From NCBI GenBank assembly GCA_030068075.1, contig CM057837.1, positions 19,437,691-19,501,690 on the forward strand: 64,000 nt of DNA, read 5' to 3'. Numbering within the stretch: the first letter of the stretch is position 1; each line of letters starts with the position of its first letter. The position numbers and the translations under genes are program-made. Origin of the DNA: Paguma larvata (lineage: Eukaryota; Chordata; Mammalia; Carnivora; Viverridae). Shown here in pieces: positions 26,261 to 41,200 of the stretch. The notes beneath the pieces were generated by a model, which was not told the origin of the DNA, did no database searches, and worked only from the letters and a program-made list of their open reading frames with translations.

Positions 26261-29200
26261 TCAGAAAGGGGAGGGGCACGGAGAGAGGGAGACACAGGCT
26301 CCAGTCTCTGAGCTGTCAGCACAGAGCCCGATGTGGGGCTCGAACTCACAAACCGTGAGGTCATGACCTGAGCCGAGGTCGATGCTCAACCGACTGAGCC
26401 ACCCAGGCGCCCCCTTATCTTTTTTTTTTAAAGATTTTTAAAATAATCTTTCCACCCAACATGGGGCTCGAACTCACTACCCCAAAAGCCAGAGTCACTT
26501 GCTCTACCGACTGAGCCAGCCAGGCACCCTGAAAATACCCTATCCTTTCAAAAATGAAAACTAGGCCCTTATTTTGAAGTTAGAAACTTTTTTATCATAA
26601 AACGATCTTAGACTTCTCCAGGCTTACAGTAATGTTATTATCTTAGATAATTTAAGCATGAAATCATCTTTCAAATAAACAAACCTGTTTCCATAATCGA
26701 TCTTGGCAGTGACCTTCTTCTTCAGTTCTTTGAGCTCATCCTGCGGCAGAGTTCCGGAAAGAATCTGCGACCGCCATTCAATAAGGTCGTAGATCATGTG
26801 CCGCACGCTTCGGAACATCTCCCTGTTGTCTTGCTGTGCGGCGGGGAGGAAAGCCACGGGTCAAGCTTTGGGTCTAAAAAAGCACTGGGGATGGTTTTCC
26901 AAATACGCATGTAGTAGACGCTTTATCTGATACGATCCGATCAATTTCAAGTTAAAAGATGTTTTTAGCATGAAACGGGAACACGCCACACGGAGTTTGG
27001 TTCCCATGAGGCACTAGAAGATCAAAGGGAGAAGCCGTAATGCCCAATCCTCACTATTCCATCCAACCTTCCAGAGGCTAGGCCTCTGCGTCGAGAGGTT
27101 CGCCGACCACAGCAGGATCTGCATGGAGCTTCTGGCACACGGCCGGCCCGGGGACGGGGAACCCTCGACCCTCCCTCGGAATCAGCGTGAGCCCGAACAT
27201 CTTGCCATCCAGTCTTCGACAGTTTGATTGTGGCACCCTGAGCGCTGTTCTCAGCACCCCTGGCAATGGAACCCCTGTGCCCGTCGACAGCCCCGGGCTG
27301 TAGGGAACGGCATCACCCTGGGCCCCCACGCACTGGGCTTTATTGAGCACCCACAGGTTCTACAAGCAGGAAAGGCCAAATCTATGAGCTCTCGCTGCAT
27401 TTAACCAAAAGGAAAACACAAAAAAATTCACTTTTATCACTTTATACATAGTTTGAAGGGTCAATGGTACCCAAAAAAATAAATAAATAAAAATAAAAAA
27501 CCAAGAGTTCTGCAATGACCAAGACTACAATTCATCAAGGGAACTAGGGATTATGCCTTCACCCCTAAAAAAGAAACTGGGTGGTCCTTTCTAAGAAATC
27601 TAGGAGGCCTTTAATCTGAAAAAATTCTAAACATGGTCCCTATAAACATTAAAATGTGGCCACTGCTATTTTCTTAAATAACTTCTGCTCTCCTTATCTG
27701 AACCTCTCATTCCCTGATTTTTAGTACACGACCTTCTTTCTAGGAATTTCCAAGACCCCCCCCCCACCAACCTGTCACAGAACGCCCTCACGGACTATTC
27801 TGCACCCCATATGCTACTCTTTATAGCATCGTCCTGATGTTAATTTCTTAAGTAACACCTAAGTGGTCAAAAATCATGCTTTATTCCACAATTAGATTTG
27901 TGTCTTCTTACTAATTCATTTTTCTAAAGCCTTATCAAGTATCTAAACTTCATAATATTTTGCTAACTTATCTACGACCACAGAGCACAGCAAAAGTCAA
28001 CTCCTACCAAAACGCTATACGGAAATTCCTTCTAGCTTTGTACGAATCCCACAAAGCCAAGTCCACGAGAGACCAACCCACCTTCCTAAAAAGGAAACCG
28101 AGCTAGGCTTGCCTACCCCGGGCGTGAACTAGACCCAAGCCCAGGCACGTGTTAGTCAGCATCAGCCCCTGTTTGTTTTGCTGCCATATTTTTGTTTAAA
28201 AATTGCTAAGTTGAACATGAAACACCGGCTACAAAATTGCTCAGATTTACACAAAACATTCATGGCTAACTTTACGCTTTTCGGTTTTTGAGAACATTTG
28301 ATGACCAATTACTGCAACTGCTTATTACTGTGCATTTCCAAGAAGCCACTGTATAATCAAAAACAACAAGCCTGCCCAGAGAGCAGCTGTGGGACTTTTG
28401 CAAGTTTTCTGTGTTCCTAAGAAATCCATGCACTGACTTCCCTCCAGAGCCCTTGCTTTGTGCTGACAACATTAGCATATGAGAAATCAACACTCCGAAT
28501 AGAAATACAGGCTTAACAAAAGGTAATCGGGCTGCAAATATGAATGTATGCGCAAAGAAATGCCCTGAGGGGATAGGAAATGGAAGATGTCAGAGTCTCA
28601 ACCTCCCCGCGTTAATAAGGCTTCTTCCGTGATCAGGAGAACTGGACAGCTGCACGCAGAGCCAGAATGCAAACGACTTCTCCACCTCTGTAGCAGCCAC
28701 TCTTAAGTCTAGGAGACGATGGAGTTTCACTCAAATGATAAGAGACAGGCAATGGCAGAAAAAATAAACAGCAATTGTTCTGTGCTGCAGCCGTAAAGAA
28801 GCACCCATTAAGGCTTAAAAGCAGATTTCAGTTTTCATGATCAAAATATGAACGTTGAGGGTACATCAATGCAGACCGCCTAATCCTGTCTTCCAAAGCC
28901 CTCGAGCAGCCCAGCTCCCTCTAGCACAGTGAAGGTGAAATCCTTGGCCCTTCCCTTCACCGACGCTGTGTCACAGGGAGCATGGCTGTACCCCAACACA
29001 CAGCAGGTCCAAGAGGACAATGGCCCCCCAGGGCGGCCGGAAGAACGCGCCATGTTGCTTGCTTTGCCCTGAGTAGGACTTAGTCCTCGGTTCTGCTTTC
29101 GAGGTTCCCAGAGAAAGGAAAATCTTCCCATTGGTACAGCAAAGTCCAAAAGGACCATTCTCTATTTTTAAGCTCAGATTCAACAGCGTTTTCTCACCAC

Positions 29201-32200
29201 GTAGAGCTGCCTCCAGATGGTAGACCACTCTCGGAGTGTCGTGGTGACTTCCTGTATGAGCGGGAGGTCGCCCGGGATGACCGTTTCATGTTGCCTAAGG
29301 GAAAGGAGGAAAGGACAGCCAAGTTCATGGCTTCATTAAAGTCTACAAGCTGTACCTTGTAAATTCCAAAGTGAGTCCACAGACTTCAATACTGAAGCGA
29401 ACGGAGAGAAAATACACAAATAAGACTGTGTCCACACACAGGAATACACACGTCTCTGAGAATGACGGGTAATATTTGTACAGAGCTCGAGTGTGTTCCT
29501 ACATTATCCTACATGGAAAGGCGTCTACCTCATATGTCAAGGTAAGATGAAGGAGGCAAATAATATCCCATTAAGTCTTCAGAACGTCAAAGTCTGAGAG
29601 TACATTCCTAATATGTGTACCCATCTATCTTAGAGATGGCCATAAATTAAAGCCAATCTCGGTGGCATTAAAATGCAGGTTTGGGTTAGGATGATTTTTA
29701 CATTTCCATCGTGCGTAAAACTCACCATATGATAACGCACGAAGCAGTTATCCCCGGCAAAATACGAACGAGGCTATGGCTCCCCAGTGTCCAGAGGCAC
29801 TCTATCTGATCCCCAAACTCTGATAATCGTCTCCCTTTGCCCTGCACCCCGAAAGGTTAACCCCTGACTTATTCTTAAGTTGCCAGCTATTCGTGTTTTT
29901 TTGGTTTTCGGGTTTTCTCAATTGTATCAACCACGGTTTCCCAGTCGCATGCTCTGCGTCAGGCCCTGTGCTAAACAGGACTCAGAGTATTTGGGACTGA
30001 GTAACAGACTGAAGCATGGCTCATGCAGTTAGACCACCTCGCCCAGAGGTCCTGAACGGACAAGACGCAACCAGCGTGGAATGTCCTGGAATTCTGAAAC
30101 AGGTCCCACCTACACATCTTGATTTGACGGGAGCCTAGATCGGCGGCGGCGGGCAGGACGCTTACTTTGGCTCACAACTGGGGTTCGGGTCTGCAATGAC
30201 CTACTGATGGTGGGGGCTCCCAAAGGAAAAGACAATGGGGTCCCTGTGTGAGAAAACCAGGGTCTGTGGAGAGGTCTGGCCATGTGCACCCCTGGAGCGA
30301 CCAGGACCAGATGTCGGAGGCAGGGGTGCATAGGAGAACACTGCCCACAAAGCTGCTTTTAGAAACTGCCCTCTGATGGGACACGATCAATGTGGTGTTC
30401 ACAGCAGCCCGGCCGGGTCTGTCGCCACGGTTCCCGGGAGAGATGTTGATGAAAACGGGGTGCGTTACACTCTGCACTGCCGTCCTGAGAGAGCCTCCGG
30501 GGGGAAGTTTCTCTTCTCTCGCGGGGTGAGCACACTGGTCAGCACCGGGCCGTTTCCGTCTCCCAGACCCTGAGTTTCATGCTTAGTCCGCTGGGCTCTG
30601 CCACTGGCTACCGGAAGCTTGAGCTCAACTAGACCTCACTTTCACCACAGGTAGACGGCCTCGCTGTCCATACTGTGTCCTGGTCTCCGTTCTGGATCTT
30701 TCTCACTTCCTCCCTCTTCGTAGGCCTGATCTGTCCCTGGAACTAACGTGCCAACTGGCTTTAACGGACTTGCTCTGGCTGCACGGTATTATTAGGTCTT
30801 TGTAACCAGCTCTTTACCTGCAGGGGGTCAGCCATGTGCACACCCAACCATGGCCTGCCCCATACGGTTGTCGATAAGACCTACAGAAAGAACATCGTGA
30901 GGGGCTCACGGAAGAATGAGCAGGACCCAGCAGACACTCGGCCAGCGGGGGTGGCTCCTGAGTTAGGGGGCTCTAAGTGACATCAAGGGACAAGTCAGGG
31001 CTGAAGGCCCCAATCCGAGCATCACCCACAGGGAAGCACAATGACACAGGCCACCCCGAACAGAGGGGCAACATAGGACTAGGAGAAGGCCAAGGAGAGC
31101 AGCCTGGGGGCAGCGGGCAGGGAGGAAGTAGGTTAGGCAGCAAGAGAATGGTACAAAAGTATCGGAACAAACAAGGAGCTTCATCCAGTGAAGGGGACCA
31201 CCAGTGCCCAGCGCTACAGGAAAGCGCCGGAAGAACAGCCCTGAGAAAACACTGGAAGCCTGAAAATTAGGAGGCGCCGGCAGCCATGTGAACACGGGAT
31301 GGGGACAAATGGGAACCGCCTCGGTTATGGGGAAAAGGCAGAGACTCGGTGGCAGCAGGCACACAGCAGGGATGCGGGGTGTCTGAGAGCGAACGGAGAC
31401 CCATTTACAGAAAGAAGAAACCCGGCAAGAGAGACAAGGTAATGAACTTGGAGACCAGGGAGGCAGGCGGGGGTGGGATGACAGAGTGGCCTGGGCTGGA
31501 GAGGAGGAAGGGCCGAGGGGAGGGGAGGTCGATGTCCGCAGGTCTCAGGAAGAAAGGAGGAGGCGGTGAGACCGCGGGTCAGACTGACGGCAGGAAGGAG
31601 GGGGCATGAGGCAGCTGGGCTTGGGTGGGAGCAGCAGAGGGCAGCGTGGGGAGCAAACACGGTGGCCCCCAAGCATCGGCAGGAAAACCGTTTCTTTACT
31701 GTTTATTTCCCCGGTGCTCCATTCACTCGCTCTCCCAAGGAGCCCCAGTAATGGGACCCAATGAGTCTGTCTGTCTGTCTGCGGGGTGTGGCTCTCCTCG
31801 CTGAGAGTCAAAATAATCTCTTGTTCGCTTTACTGTTATGCTTCCTGATTACATTTTCCATATATTCTTTTGTATACACCTCACGGTGCTTTTTTACAAA
31901 AATTAATCACAGTCTGACTCCTATACTAACTGTGATGCAGACGGATATAAGATACATGAAATGAACACTTTATTTAATTCTTTCCACCGGAGTCACCACT
32001 TTCCTTTCTTTTCCCCCTTCCTTTTAAAACTTTGTGCACAAAACATTTTATCTGTATTAAAAAAAAAAATACCATATTACAGGTCATCACCATTTATGCC
32101 TCTAAGTTATTTTCTTCATTTTAATTATGCATCATGCAACTACAGTACCCGATTAGGCCTTTTCATATGTTAAAAGTACAGTGCTTGGAAAGGCAATTTT

Positions 32201-35200
32201 GTAATCAGCCAAAGAGATGTCATTATGCAGTAATCATATGATTAGTAATTTTATAATTTACATATTTAACGGAGGGTGAAGATGTAGCAGAGACCAAAAA
32301 AGGAAAACATTTTAATGCTGCTTCTTCCAAGTTCACACCTGGCTATTCATTTGCCATCCCTGCCTAATGGGTTCCCGTTCCATAAAAGTCCTTTTAATGA
32401 CCTTATACATCAGTTTTATGACCTCTAAGAAACATACATCACGATTAGACAAAATGTAAATTCACGCATGTCCCAATTTGCCAACTGTTGCTTTACCCTC
32501 GACTCCCTTTGCATCATGGGGTGCAAAGGCTTCCAGAAAAACGGACTCAGAGCTGGGGGGCTGGGGTCAGTCTCAGAGGAGCACAGAGCACTGGGCCCAT
32601 GCTACCAGAAATCGACATCGGGCTCAAGGAACCTGACTGCGGGTACAGGGCAGACTTCAGACTCTTCGAAGGTCCAAAGCCCCCCCAAGTTCCCTCCCTC
32701 TCCCCAAAACTCCCGTCTCATCATGGTCACTCACACCCACACTCCACCCCCAGCAGGCGCCGCCGTACGGATGAGCAGCAAAGCCAAATACAAGCCCCAC
32801 ATTTGTTTGCTCACACATGAACACCAGACTCACCCTTTTCCTTCGACTATGGCTTCTTTAAGATGAATATATGAGGCAGGAAATATGCCCTTGGGGAAGA
32901 GAAAACAAAAAAAAAAGTAGTTTTTATTATCAACACGAATACCAACTGAAACTCAAACAACTATCCCGAAAAGGCGGAGGCAGGCGTGTCTGGATCACGC
33001 TCATAACGCGAGTCTTACGGTAAATCTCACGTACAGCACAGAGAGGAAAACAGGAGGCATAAACTCAGCCTGCTTGTGTTCCACTGAGGCTGCAGAGGTC
33101 TCAGAAGAAGACAGAAGCAATCTGTCTGCAAGGAAACAAGTTCCACAGGCCTTTCCTGTCTCTTCCCCCGAGGTTGCTTCCCGTGTCCACCGCTGCCCTC
33201 GACACGGGCAGATCCAAAGCCAAGCGATGCTGGCCTCTGACAGTTCCTTCTTTCAAAAAGCTAATAACATTGCCATCAAAAGTTGGTTTCCACCATCGAT
33301 CATCACGTATGCATCCCGGACTGCTTACTTGACCCACAGACTTCTCACCAACCACCAATCAGAGGGGCCATCTGAGAAAATACACGAGGTGGGCGAATTT
33401 CGCCCAATCCACACAACCACTAGACACCAGTTTCTGTGAATACGGCGCCCTGTGTCTCCAACGTGCGGCCCACGCAGGGGCCGAGCAGCACGGTGCGTGG
33501 AGGAGTTTCTCAGGAAGTTCAGCGTTAAGCACAGTCGGTGTAGCGCCAGGAGCTTGACCAAGACTTTCGGCCGTGCATCCTGAGCAAGCAAAGCAGCTCC
33601 CTCACTGGCGTGGGCAGAAACAAGCACCTGAGAGCAAGCCATGGGGCCGGAGGCGCTGGGGCCCCGGGCGGCACAGCACAGCCAGGCAGTCTGCTGCACG
33701 AGGTTTAGCGCAGGCGGCAGCAGCAACCCCCTCGGCGGCACGGGCGGTCTCCAGGCACCTGTTGTGGGAGCGGGAGCTTCCGACTGTGCTTCCCTGGCAT
33801 CTGGCCCCCGAGGGTTTACACAGGAGAAGCAGAAACCACAACTACTAACCGTGTTTGGGAGGGGCATGGGTACCGCTGGTTCACGTCCCTCCTGCCTCCC
33901 AAGAAAGGCGCCGAGTTTCACATAAAGAAGAATGCGCAGGGAGAGAGGAGCAGTCGGGCAGAAAGACAGTGGCTGAGCGAGGAAGAGGACCGAAGGGCCC
34001 CTCCCCCAGGCCCCAGCCATTCAGGACACCCCCAAATCCCAGGACGCCTCCAGGGGCACACGTGACGTCAACGTGTGTGCTCGGATGGAGCGGGGAGAAA
34101 ACAAACAAGCCAGCCTCGGCCGTGTCCACAAGCAATGACACCCCTCCGTCTCCACAGACCTGGTCTCAGGCACCACGGAGCCCCAGAAGGAGCAGTGGAA
34201 GGGAGAAAGGAGACATAAGAGGAGGCTTCAATAAGCTATCTCTGCAGCTGGGGGCATTCAAAACCAGCGCAAACTACACCTGTGTAAACAACACTACGAA
34301 GGATGCTTCCAGAACACTCTGACAGGAGTCAGGACTGCGAGGGGCCAAGTCCCTTCTCTGCACTGCCTGGAGGGACCCACGACAAAAGCCTATTATCTTT
34401 AAAGGCTTCACAACTGCCTCGTCTTCCGATGAGAATTTTAGATGCTAACATAAACACAGCACTGCCCAGCTCCCCTGCATCAATGAGCCGTGAAGTCGGG
34501 GCACCCCAGTGAAAGGCAGGAAGGACAGCAGTTCAGGAAGGCATGGGGGGAGGGGAGGAACCCCAAACCGGTGAAGGTGGTACCCAATTCCAAATAAGCA
34601 TCAGAGGAAAGTGGACGGCTTGCCTGGGGTGCGCCCAGAGCATGGACTTCAGCTCTGTCGTGTGGCTGTGCAGGGAGACGGTGGTCCATGATGCCAACAA
34701 CCCCTTCTCTGCACAACAAAGTCCTCGACTGTGGCTTTCTCAGATGAACTAGAGTTTTGTCTATAGGATACACTCCAGATTGTAGGAGAGCAATCGGTGT
34801 GAAAGCAGAGGTTTCCCTGGGGAAATCTATCCTGCCACCAACCTGCTTCGAACCCACCATGTTCGAACCACAAGGCTCCGGGTCACTGGGTGCCTAAGAC
34901 ACGCAGTCCAAGTCTGGCAGGACGGGGTAGGGGGTCCCTGCTCTGCTCTGCAGATCGACCTCGCCAAGGGCACTATGCCACAGGAGGGCAGGCCTGCGGC
35001 TCAACCCGGGCCCTCCCCGAATCCCTGCTATCAAGAGTGAAGAGCTCCCCCTGCCCGGCATGGCCTGGTTGCAGGGTCTCAGGGGAAGCAGAGCCGGAAG
35101 GTTCTTGCTCGAGCCGCTGGACTCGAAAAGCCTTAGTTACAGGCTCAGGACCGCAGGAGGAGCCCAGCCCAGTAAGGAGATAATGAGAGGCGAAGTTCAG

Positions 35201-38200
35201 GAACAAAAGTAAAATGAACCATCTGCCAGGCGTAAGTAGACGTTAGAGTGTGTAAGTGAGCGTGGGCCGGCCCTAACCACAGCTTAGGATCTGATTTCTG
35301 GATTTCGAAATCAGAGCAAAACAGAAGGGCCATCATTAGGTTTTGTGAAGCTAAGAATGGAAAAGCCACAGGAGAACTCCGTACGGGAACGCCCACCACA
35401 AGGAACGGGGTGGAATGGCACGTCCTTGCTTCAGAAGTTCACACCGCCAGGCGTGCAGACTGCCCGGGACACGGAGCCTCTCCTGGGCGAGCGCCTGATG
35501 CAGTTTAAAAACCGCTATATGCAAGAGGAAAGCAAGCATGCGTGTGCTTTGCACATCTGCGGTCATCACGGGTAAGACTGAACGTGTAAGCAGTATTTTT
35601 TTTTCCTGAAGTCGTTCCACCTAGAACATTCTCTTACACCTTCCTGTGCTCCGACAGGAGGCAAAATTCCACCCGGAAGAGAGGATTCCACCTCTCATGA
35701 CAGGCAGTCGGCACCCCCCCAGCCCAGCAGCTCTGTGTCGAAGCCGGTGTTTCTACACACGCGTGCTGTTCCAGGAAGACAGTTCATGGTCGCCCACGTT
35801 TCACCCCACACATGTTTTCAGTTCAGAGAAAGAGAGATGTAAGGACAACTTGTAGACACAAAAGGGATAGGACTGATTTCCTCTCACGGTGTGATACATG
35901 CACTGGGTTTCAGAAAGAGGACTTACCTTCTTGGACTTTTTTCTCAAGGTGTAACCTCTGTACCACCCTAAACAAACACAAAGTTGAAACAGTTAGAACG
36001 AGGAGACAGCACAGGGCCCTAACGATACCCTCCCGTCGTGTAGGATTCCTTAATTCGCAGACCCCGGGGAAGTCCGTTTGCCGCCAGAATTGAATAATCC
36101 TAACGCTGTGGAAATACACTGGAAGGTTCCAGAGACGGCGTCTCAAAACCGCCTGGCTGGTGACCGTCCCAAACATGCCGCCAGCTCCCTCATCTTTATC
36201 GCCCACTCGAGGCCTCGAAGCTGTCCCTCTGGAGTTAAGCAGCACAGTCCCATGAGGAAAAATGACCCCTTTGACCGCGCATCCCCGAGTGGGTTCCTTG
36301 GGTTTCCATTTCCCCATCTGTGCCTCTGAATGATTCGGACAAGGGTCACCGCCAAGTGCACATACCAGCGTCCTCAGATCATTAGGAACTGCCCCATAAC
36401 AGAGAACCTATTGAGTGCTGACTTCCTCCACCCGGAGACGCTGTGCCCCGGAGCAGCCGTGATCTCACAAAGTACGTCTGTGGCAGAGACTCAGCCCTCA
36501 ACGGGAAGCGCCAGGCCCAGGAACAAGGGCCCACCTGGCCCCCGGGGTCTGGCCTTGACTCAAGTTCCCACTGAAGCCGGAAACAGGCCCGCTAGGACTG
36601 TTAGCACGAGATGCAGATGGAAGGCTCTGTGCGATGGTAGCACAGCCCTGACCACACCCAGGCACCTCTCCTCAAGCCGAGGGCGGGAATGGTCCCTGTG
36701 GACGCCCGGCTGTCCACGGCCAGTCTCCAGTCTCCCAACAACCCCGCCTCGCACGACATCCGTGGATGTCTCCTGACCCCAAAGTCTCTGAAGTCGCTCC
36801 GGCCATGTTGCTCGGGAAAAGTAAGTCCAAACTCAAACAAATTCCGACTCTGCCCCACCGAGGCAAAAGGATCAGGTCAGAGAATCACGGGAGCCCGTGG
36901 AGAGTAATCCCGTAAATCCCCGGACAATACCCAAATACAGTATCAGAAATCAAAGCTCAAAACTAGCGACGTCTGAGCGAGCTCAGAATAATGCCAGGGG
37001 GACGGCACCCTCTTACCAAACAGCAATCGGGTCACCAACCAGAGGCGAGGAAGAGGACCACGGACCAGAAGGTGATGACGGGGTGAGCAGAGTCCTCACG
37101 GGATTAGCAGCAGATGCTTTCTGAGCACTCACAACCAGAGAGGGGTACTCCCCGGGATCCTTGCAAAGGACCTGCTAAGACCTAGTGGTGACCGCTTTCT
37201 TTGCTTTCTTGACAAAGGATCTCACCAGATGGACCAGGGGCACGGCAGACGCAAAGCGTCCAGATTTCTGCCGCACATGTGCGGATGGTCTCCGGACAGC
37301 CGTCCCGTCCACCTCCCTGGCTGCTGCGTGCCAGCCTGGAACTTGTGCCTGTCGAGGGCAGCGTTCACAGACAGTGAAATGGAAAAAGGGGGGAGGCAAC
37401 GTGGTCAGCAGCCTGCATCTAGAACCAAAGAAAGGCTATATTTATTCAATTTTAAAGATGGTCCTCCATCCTGTCATTGTAGCCTTCATATCTTCATTGT
37501 TAATGTGCCCATTCTTTTCTGAAACTGACAAGGGGTAAATGTCCTACATCTATAAGGAAAGACTGCAAAATGACCAGAAAAACAGAGAAACTAAGCAAAA
37601 CAGAGCAGCGCTTATCCACAGTGTACAGAAGAAGTCCGAGGATTGACCCCTGGATGAAGAGGGGCTCTAACTTCATGACAATCAGACACGATCTTACTGT
37701 ACAAACTTTAGGGGTAAAACCCTCATATCCCACCACACGGGCGGCCCCGGGCACCGTGGGGAAGCGCGCAGCCTGCGGGGACCGAACGGGAGCAGCCACC
37801 TCTACTTATCCAAAGCATCTGTCCCCACAGCCTGCACCCCACCATCCTGGGAAGGCATCCCTGGAAAAGACACCGCCGGTGCGCGGCGGGACGGCTGCAG
37901 AACACCCAGGCAGCGTGGGGTAGGGTGGTGTCAGTGGAGGGGCTCCGAGTGCCTGGAGCTGGGAAGGCTCCCCATAAAACATGGGGAGCGCACGCACAGC
38001 AGCGGGAGCCGTGAACTAAACACACACTGAAAATAAACAGGAACGCGTCTTAAAATACAGCGCTGGGTAAAAAAGTAAGAAACAGAATGGGAGCTATGCC
38101 CACATTTATGTCCATGAAAAATACACGCATGCCAAACAGGACAAGAACACAGGCAGACAGAAACATCCCCTTCAAACACGGTTATGGGGTTAAGGGAAGG

Positions 38201-41200
38201 GGGAGAAGAAGGGGATGAGCCAAGGGGATAAAATGTAGGGAGCCTGGTCTTTTTTTTTTTTTAATGTTGAAACAATAGATGCTTATGGTTTCTTAATTGC
38301 CTTCCTAAGCAAAATGAAAACCTACCCTTTTCTTCCCCAAGATTATTTGCATACATTATCCCTTCAATCATCTGAGCCCACACACTATGTATGTGCCAGA
38401 GACCACACTAGACAGAGCAAAATACAGAAAGAGAGGAGACCCAATTTCTGCCGTGTGTGAGCTTATGAATGGTAAGACCTCCTACGGGAAGCAGAGGTCA
38501 AACCATGTTGCAGGACAGAGACCGTAGCTTGAAGAGGAGGGATCTTCCCACCAAGGCTCCTTGCAGGGAAGGAAGGGGATATAAGAGAATTAGGAGCGGG
38601 AGGTCCAGGGCCTGTAGTAGCAACGGGCTGATTAACTCCCACGCAGGGCTCACGCGTGGTCTCTGTGGAGTCAAGCAACCTGCTCAAGAGACAGCCACCT
38701 AAGAGACAGGCAAATACGGGCAAGACACAGCCCCTAATGTCAGGGAGCACACAGTCCGGCACGGGAAAACGGCTCCATGTCAGCGAGTACCATACAGCGT
38801 TCCCAGCAGAACGGGGGGAACACGCAAACTCAAGTCCAGAGGCGGTGACAAGCCGGGACGGTGCCAGATGGAGAAAAGGAGCTGGGAGGCAGACAGGAAG
38901 GAGCTTCTGCCCAAGCAGGGGTGCTCGGGTGGAGTCTTCGAGGATGCCCCGTGGTAGTCAGATGGAGGCGGGAGAAGTCGCGCTAGGCAGAGCAGCCTGT
39001 GGAAAGGTGCCCTCGCTGTCCCTGAGGAGCCATCGGCATCAAGGACAGGACATGCGTGCGGAAGAAGCTGGAGTTTCTTCAAGACGGACAGGTGAGAACC
39101 GCATCGCCAAGGTTCTGGGATCCACCCACTTTTTAAGTAGCTGCCCGAAGACGGACAGGACATTCGCTTATGTCAGGTGCACGGCGTCCTGCTCCGAGGA
39201 CTGAACCAGAAAGCCAAAATCCAGACGTGACCAAATCGCGTCCTCATGGTCAGCCTCCACAGGCGCGGTGGGCATTCTGGAGAAAGCACCAACGGGGGTC
39301 CCGTTGCATGGGGGCACGCTCAGCCCCGCAGCTGGAAGCTCCGGGGGCAAGATCGTTCCTCGGAAGATGGTCACCAGAGCTGCAGACTCTGCCGCCGCTC
39401 CAGGGCCGGGTGGCCAGTCGCCGGGGATGAGCTGCAAAGGATGTTTGCTGAGTGGAGGCTGAGCCGGACGGCTCGGTAGTCCTGTATGCAGTGAGAGTCT
39501 GATCAATGTGACTGCCTTTTCCGGCCCGTCAGGGGTTAAATTGCGTCCCTCAGAATAGATGTTGGAGTCCTAACTCTAGCCATGAATACGACCTTATTTG
39601 GAAATAAGGTCTTTGCCAATGATCGAGTTACAATGATTTCCTTACCCTGGGCCCCGGCGTCCTTATTAAAAGGGGAAGCAGGCAGACACTCCCAGGAGGC
39701 CGCCGTGTGAACGTGAGGGCAGAACCCAGAGTGTCGTGTCTACAGTCTAAGCACACCAGAGGCTGCTGGCGAACCACAGAAGCCGGGGACACATGTGTAA
39801 CCACTCCTCCCTCTCGGCCTTCAGAAGGAACCGGCGTAGCCAACATCCTGATATCGGACCACCAGGCACCGGCAGGTAACACACCTCTGCTGTCTGATCG
39901 ACCCAGCATGCGGTACTCTGCTGTAAAGGCCCCAGGACACTCACACTGTCTCACGAGATCTTCGGCTGACAGATGCTGATGGCCCAAAAAGGAGTGAAGG
40001 TGTATCTTGGAAGAACATATATTACCCTACCCCCGCAAAAACACGAATATGTTCAGTTCCAGTATAGTGGTTTCACCAAAAGAATAATTTCCTAGTCTTT
40101 GTACCTGGCCTGCAAGCTCCCTGAGGTACAGCATCCAGCCCCCAAGAGCTTCATGGAAATGAGCAGGTGGCAGGACCAGCCACTGGAGAATCTCTAAATG
40201 AACGTGGGATTGTGGCTCACCTCTCCAGTCTGCTTGAGCCTGGACACTGCTTAAAGGCATGGGCATGCCTTCGAGGACCCCTCCGAGCTTCTTCCACCTG
40301 CACAGTGACCTCTAGACTGCTATTTCTCTGCTCTACGCTCCAGGCCCCAGAGAGAGAAATTAACCACAACTTAAGGCAAATTTGTTCTGCGAACCTTACT
40401 ATAAAGAGGGATCATCTAGAATTTATAGTCTCTGCAGAAATCCAAGCAGTATCCTGAGACGGATCACACGGAAAAAGAAAATTAAATTTGACAAACAGAA
40501 ATACATTTTCTTGGAGGAAACGTAGGCGGGGAGAGGAGGCAAGAAAAAAACAAATGCTGAACTCAAATATGACCCGTGAAACTTAAATAGAACAAACGGG
40601 AAAGAGCAGAAAAACAATTATTCCATTTTTATTTGATGAATGAAGACACCAAGTTTCCCAAAGTCAAAGCTACTTCGCCAAAAGCCTTTCTCTGATCAGA
40701 TCCTGATTAAAACCAAAATGATAGTTGTTGCAGAAAAGGAATCTGTTTTGTGTGAACGGGTCTTTGCGAAGACTGGAATACTTTAATCACAATCCGAGAG
40801 ACTGACTGGCCCAGAAACTGAATGCTCACTGAAGCATCCTTTACCATGACGCCTGCTATCCAGTTTTAAGTCAAATGTACAGCAAGGATCGCCAGGCTCA
40901 TCACAGGATCCACTGTTTGAAGAGTCCATTCTGCTTATGAAGCAGAGGTAGCAGTCTCCGCCTGCCCAGGCTGACCGGAAATTGCTCTCTTATTCAGGAA
41001 TGACGTCATCGCCCAGCGTTTATTAACCAGGATTTCGACTTCAACGGAGCGGGGTCAAACATAAAAAAGCCGTAAGAGCATTTTTCCCTTCAGATCAGTA
41101 GAGTGTCTGAGATGAGAGGTTTGATCCTTAACCTCGATTTAATTTCTCTCTGCTTCCTCTCCAACACTGGCAGTATATACTGAGAGCGGATAAGGCAATC

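Larger units (their letters stand above)
21920..26684 (-). other. DOCK1: DOCK1 intron 6
   Basis: 4765 bp and SINE-rich: a SINE pair at 22122-22428, single SINEs at 24708-24915 and 25211-25427, and a nested pair at 26193-26530. The rest is unassigned. Confidence 0.92.

Noticed and set aside
33325..34020. 231-codon minus-strand frame in intron 3
   Set aside because: Low-complexity composition, no known domain and no splice-compatible link to DOCK1 exons. Most likely chance in GC-rich DNA.
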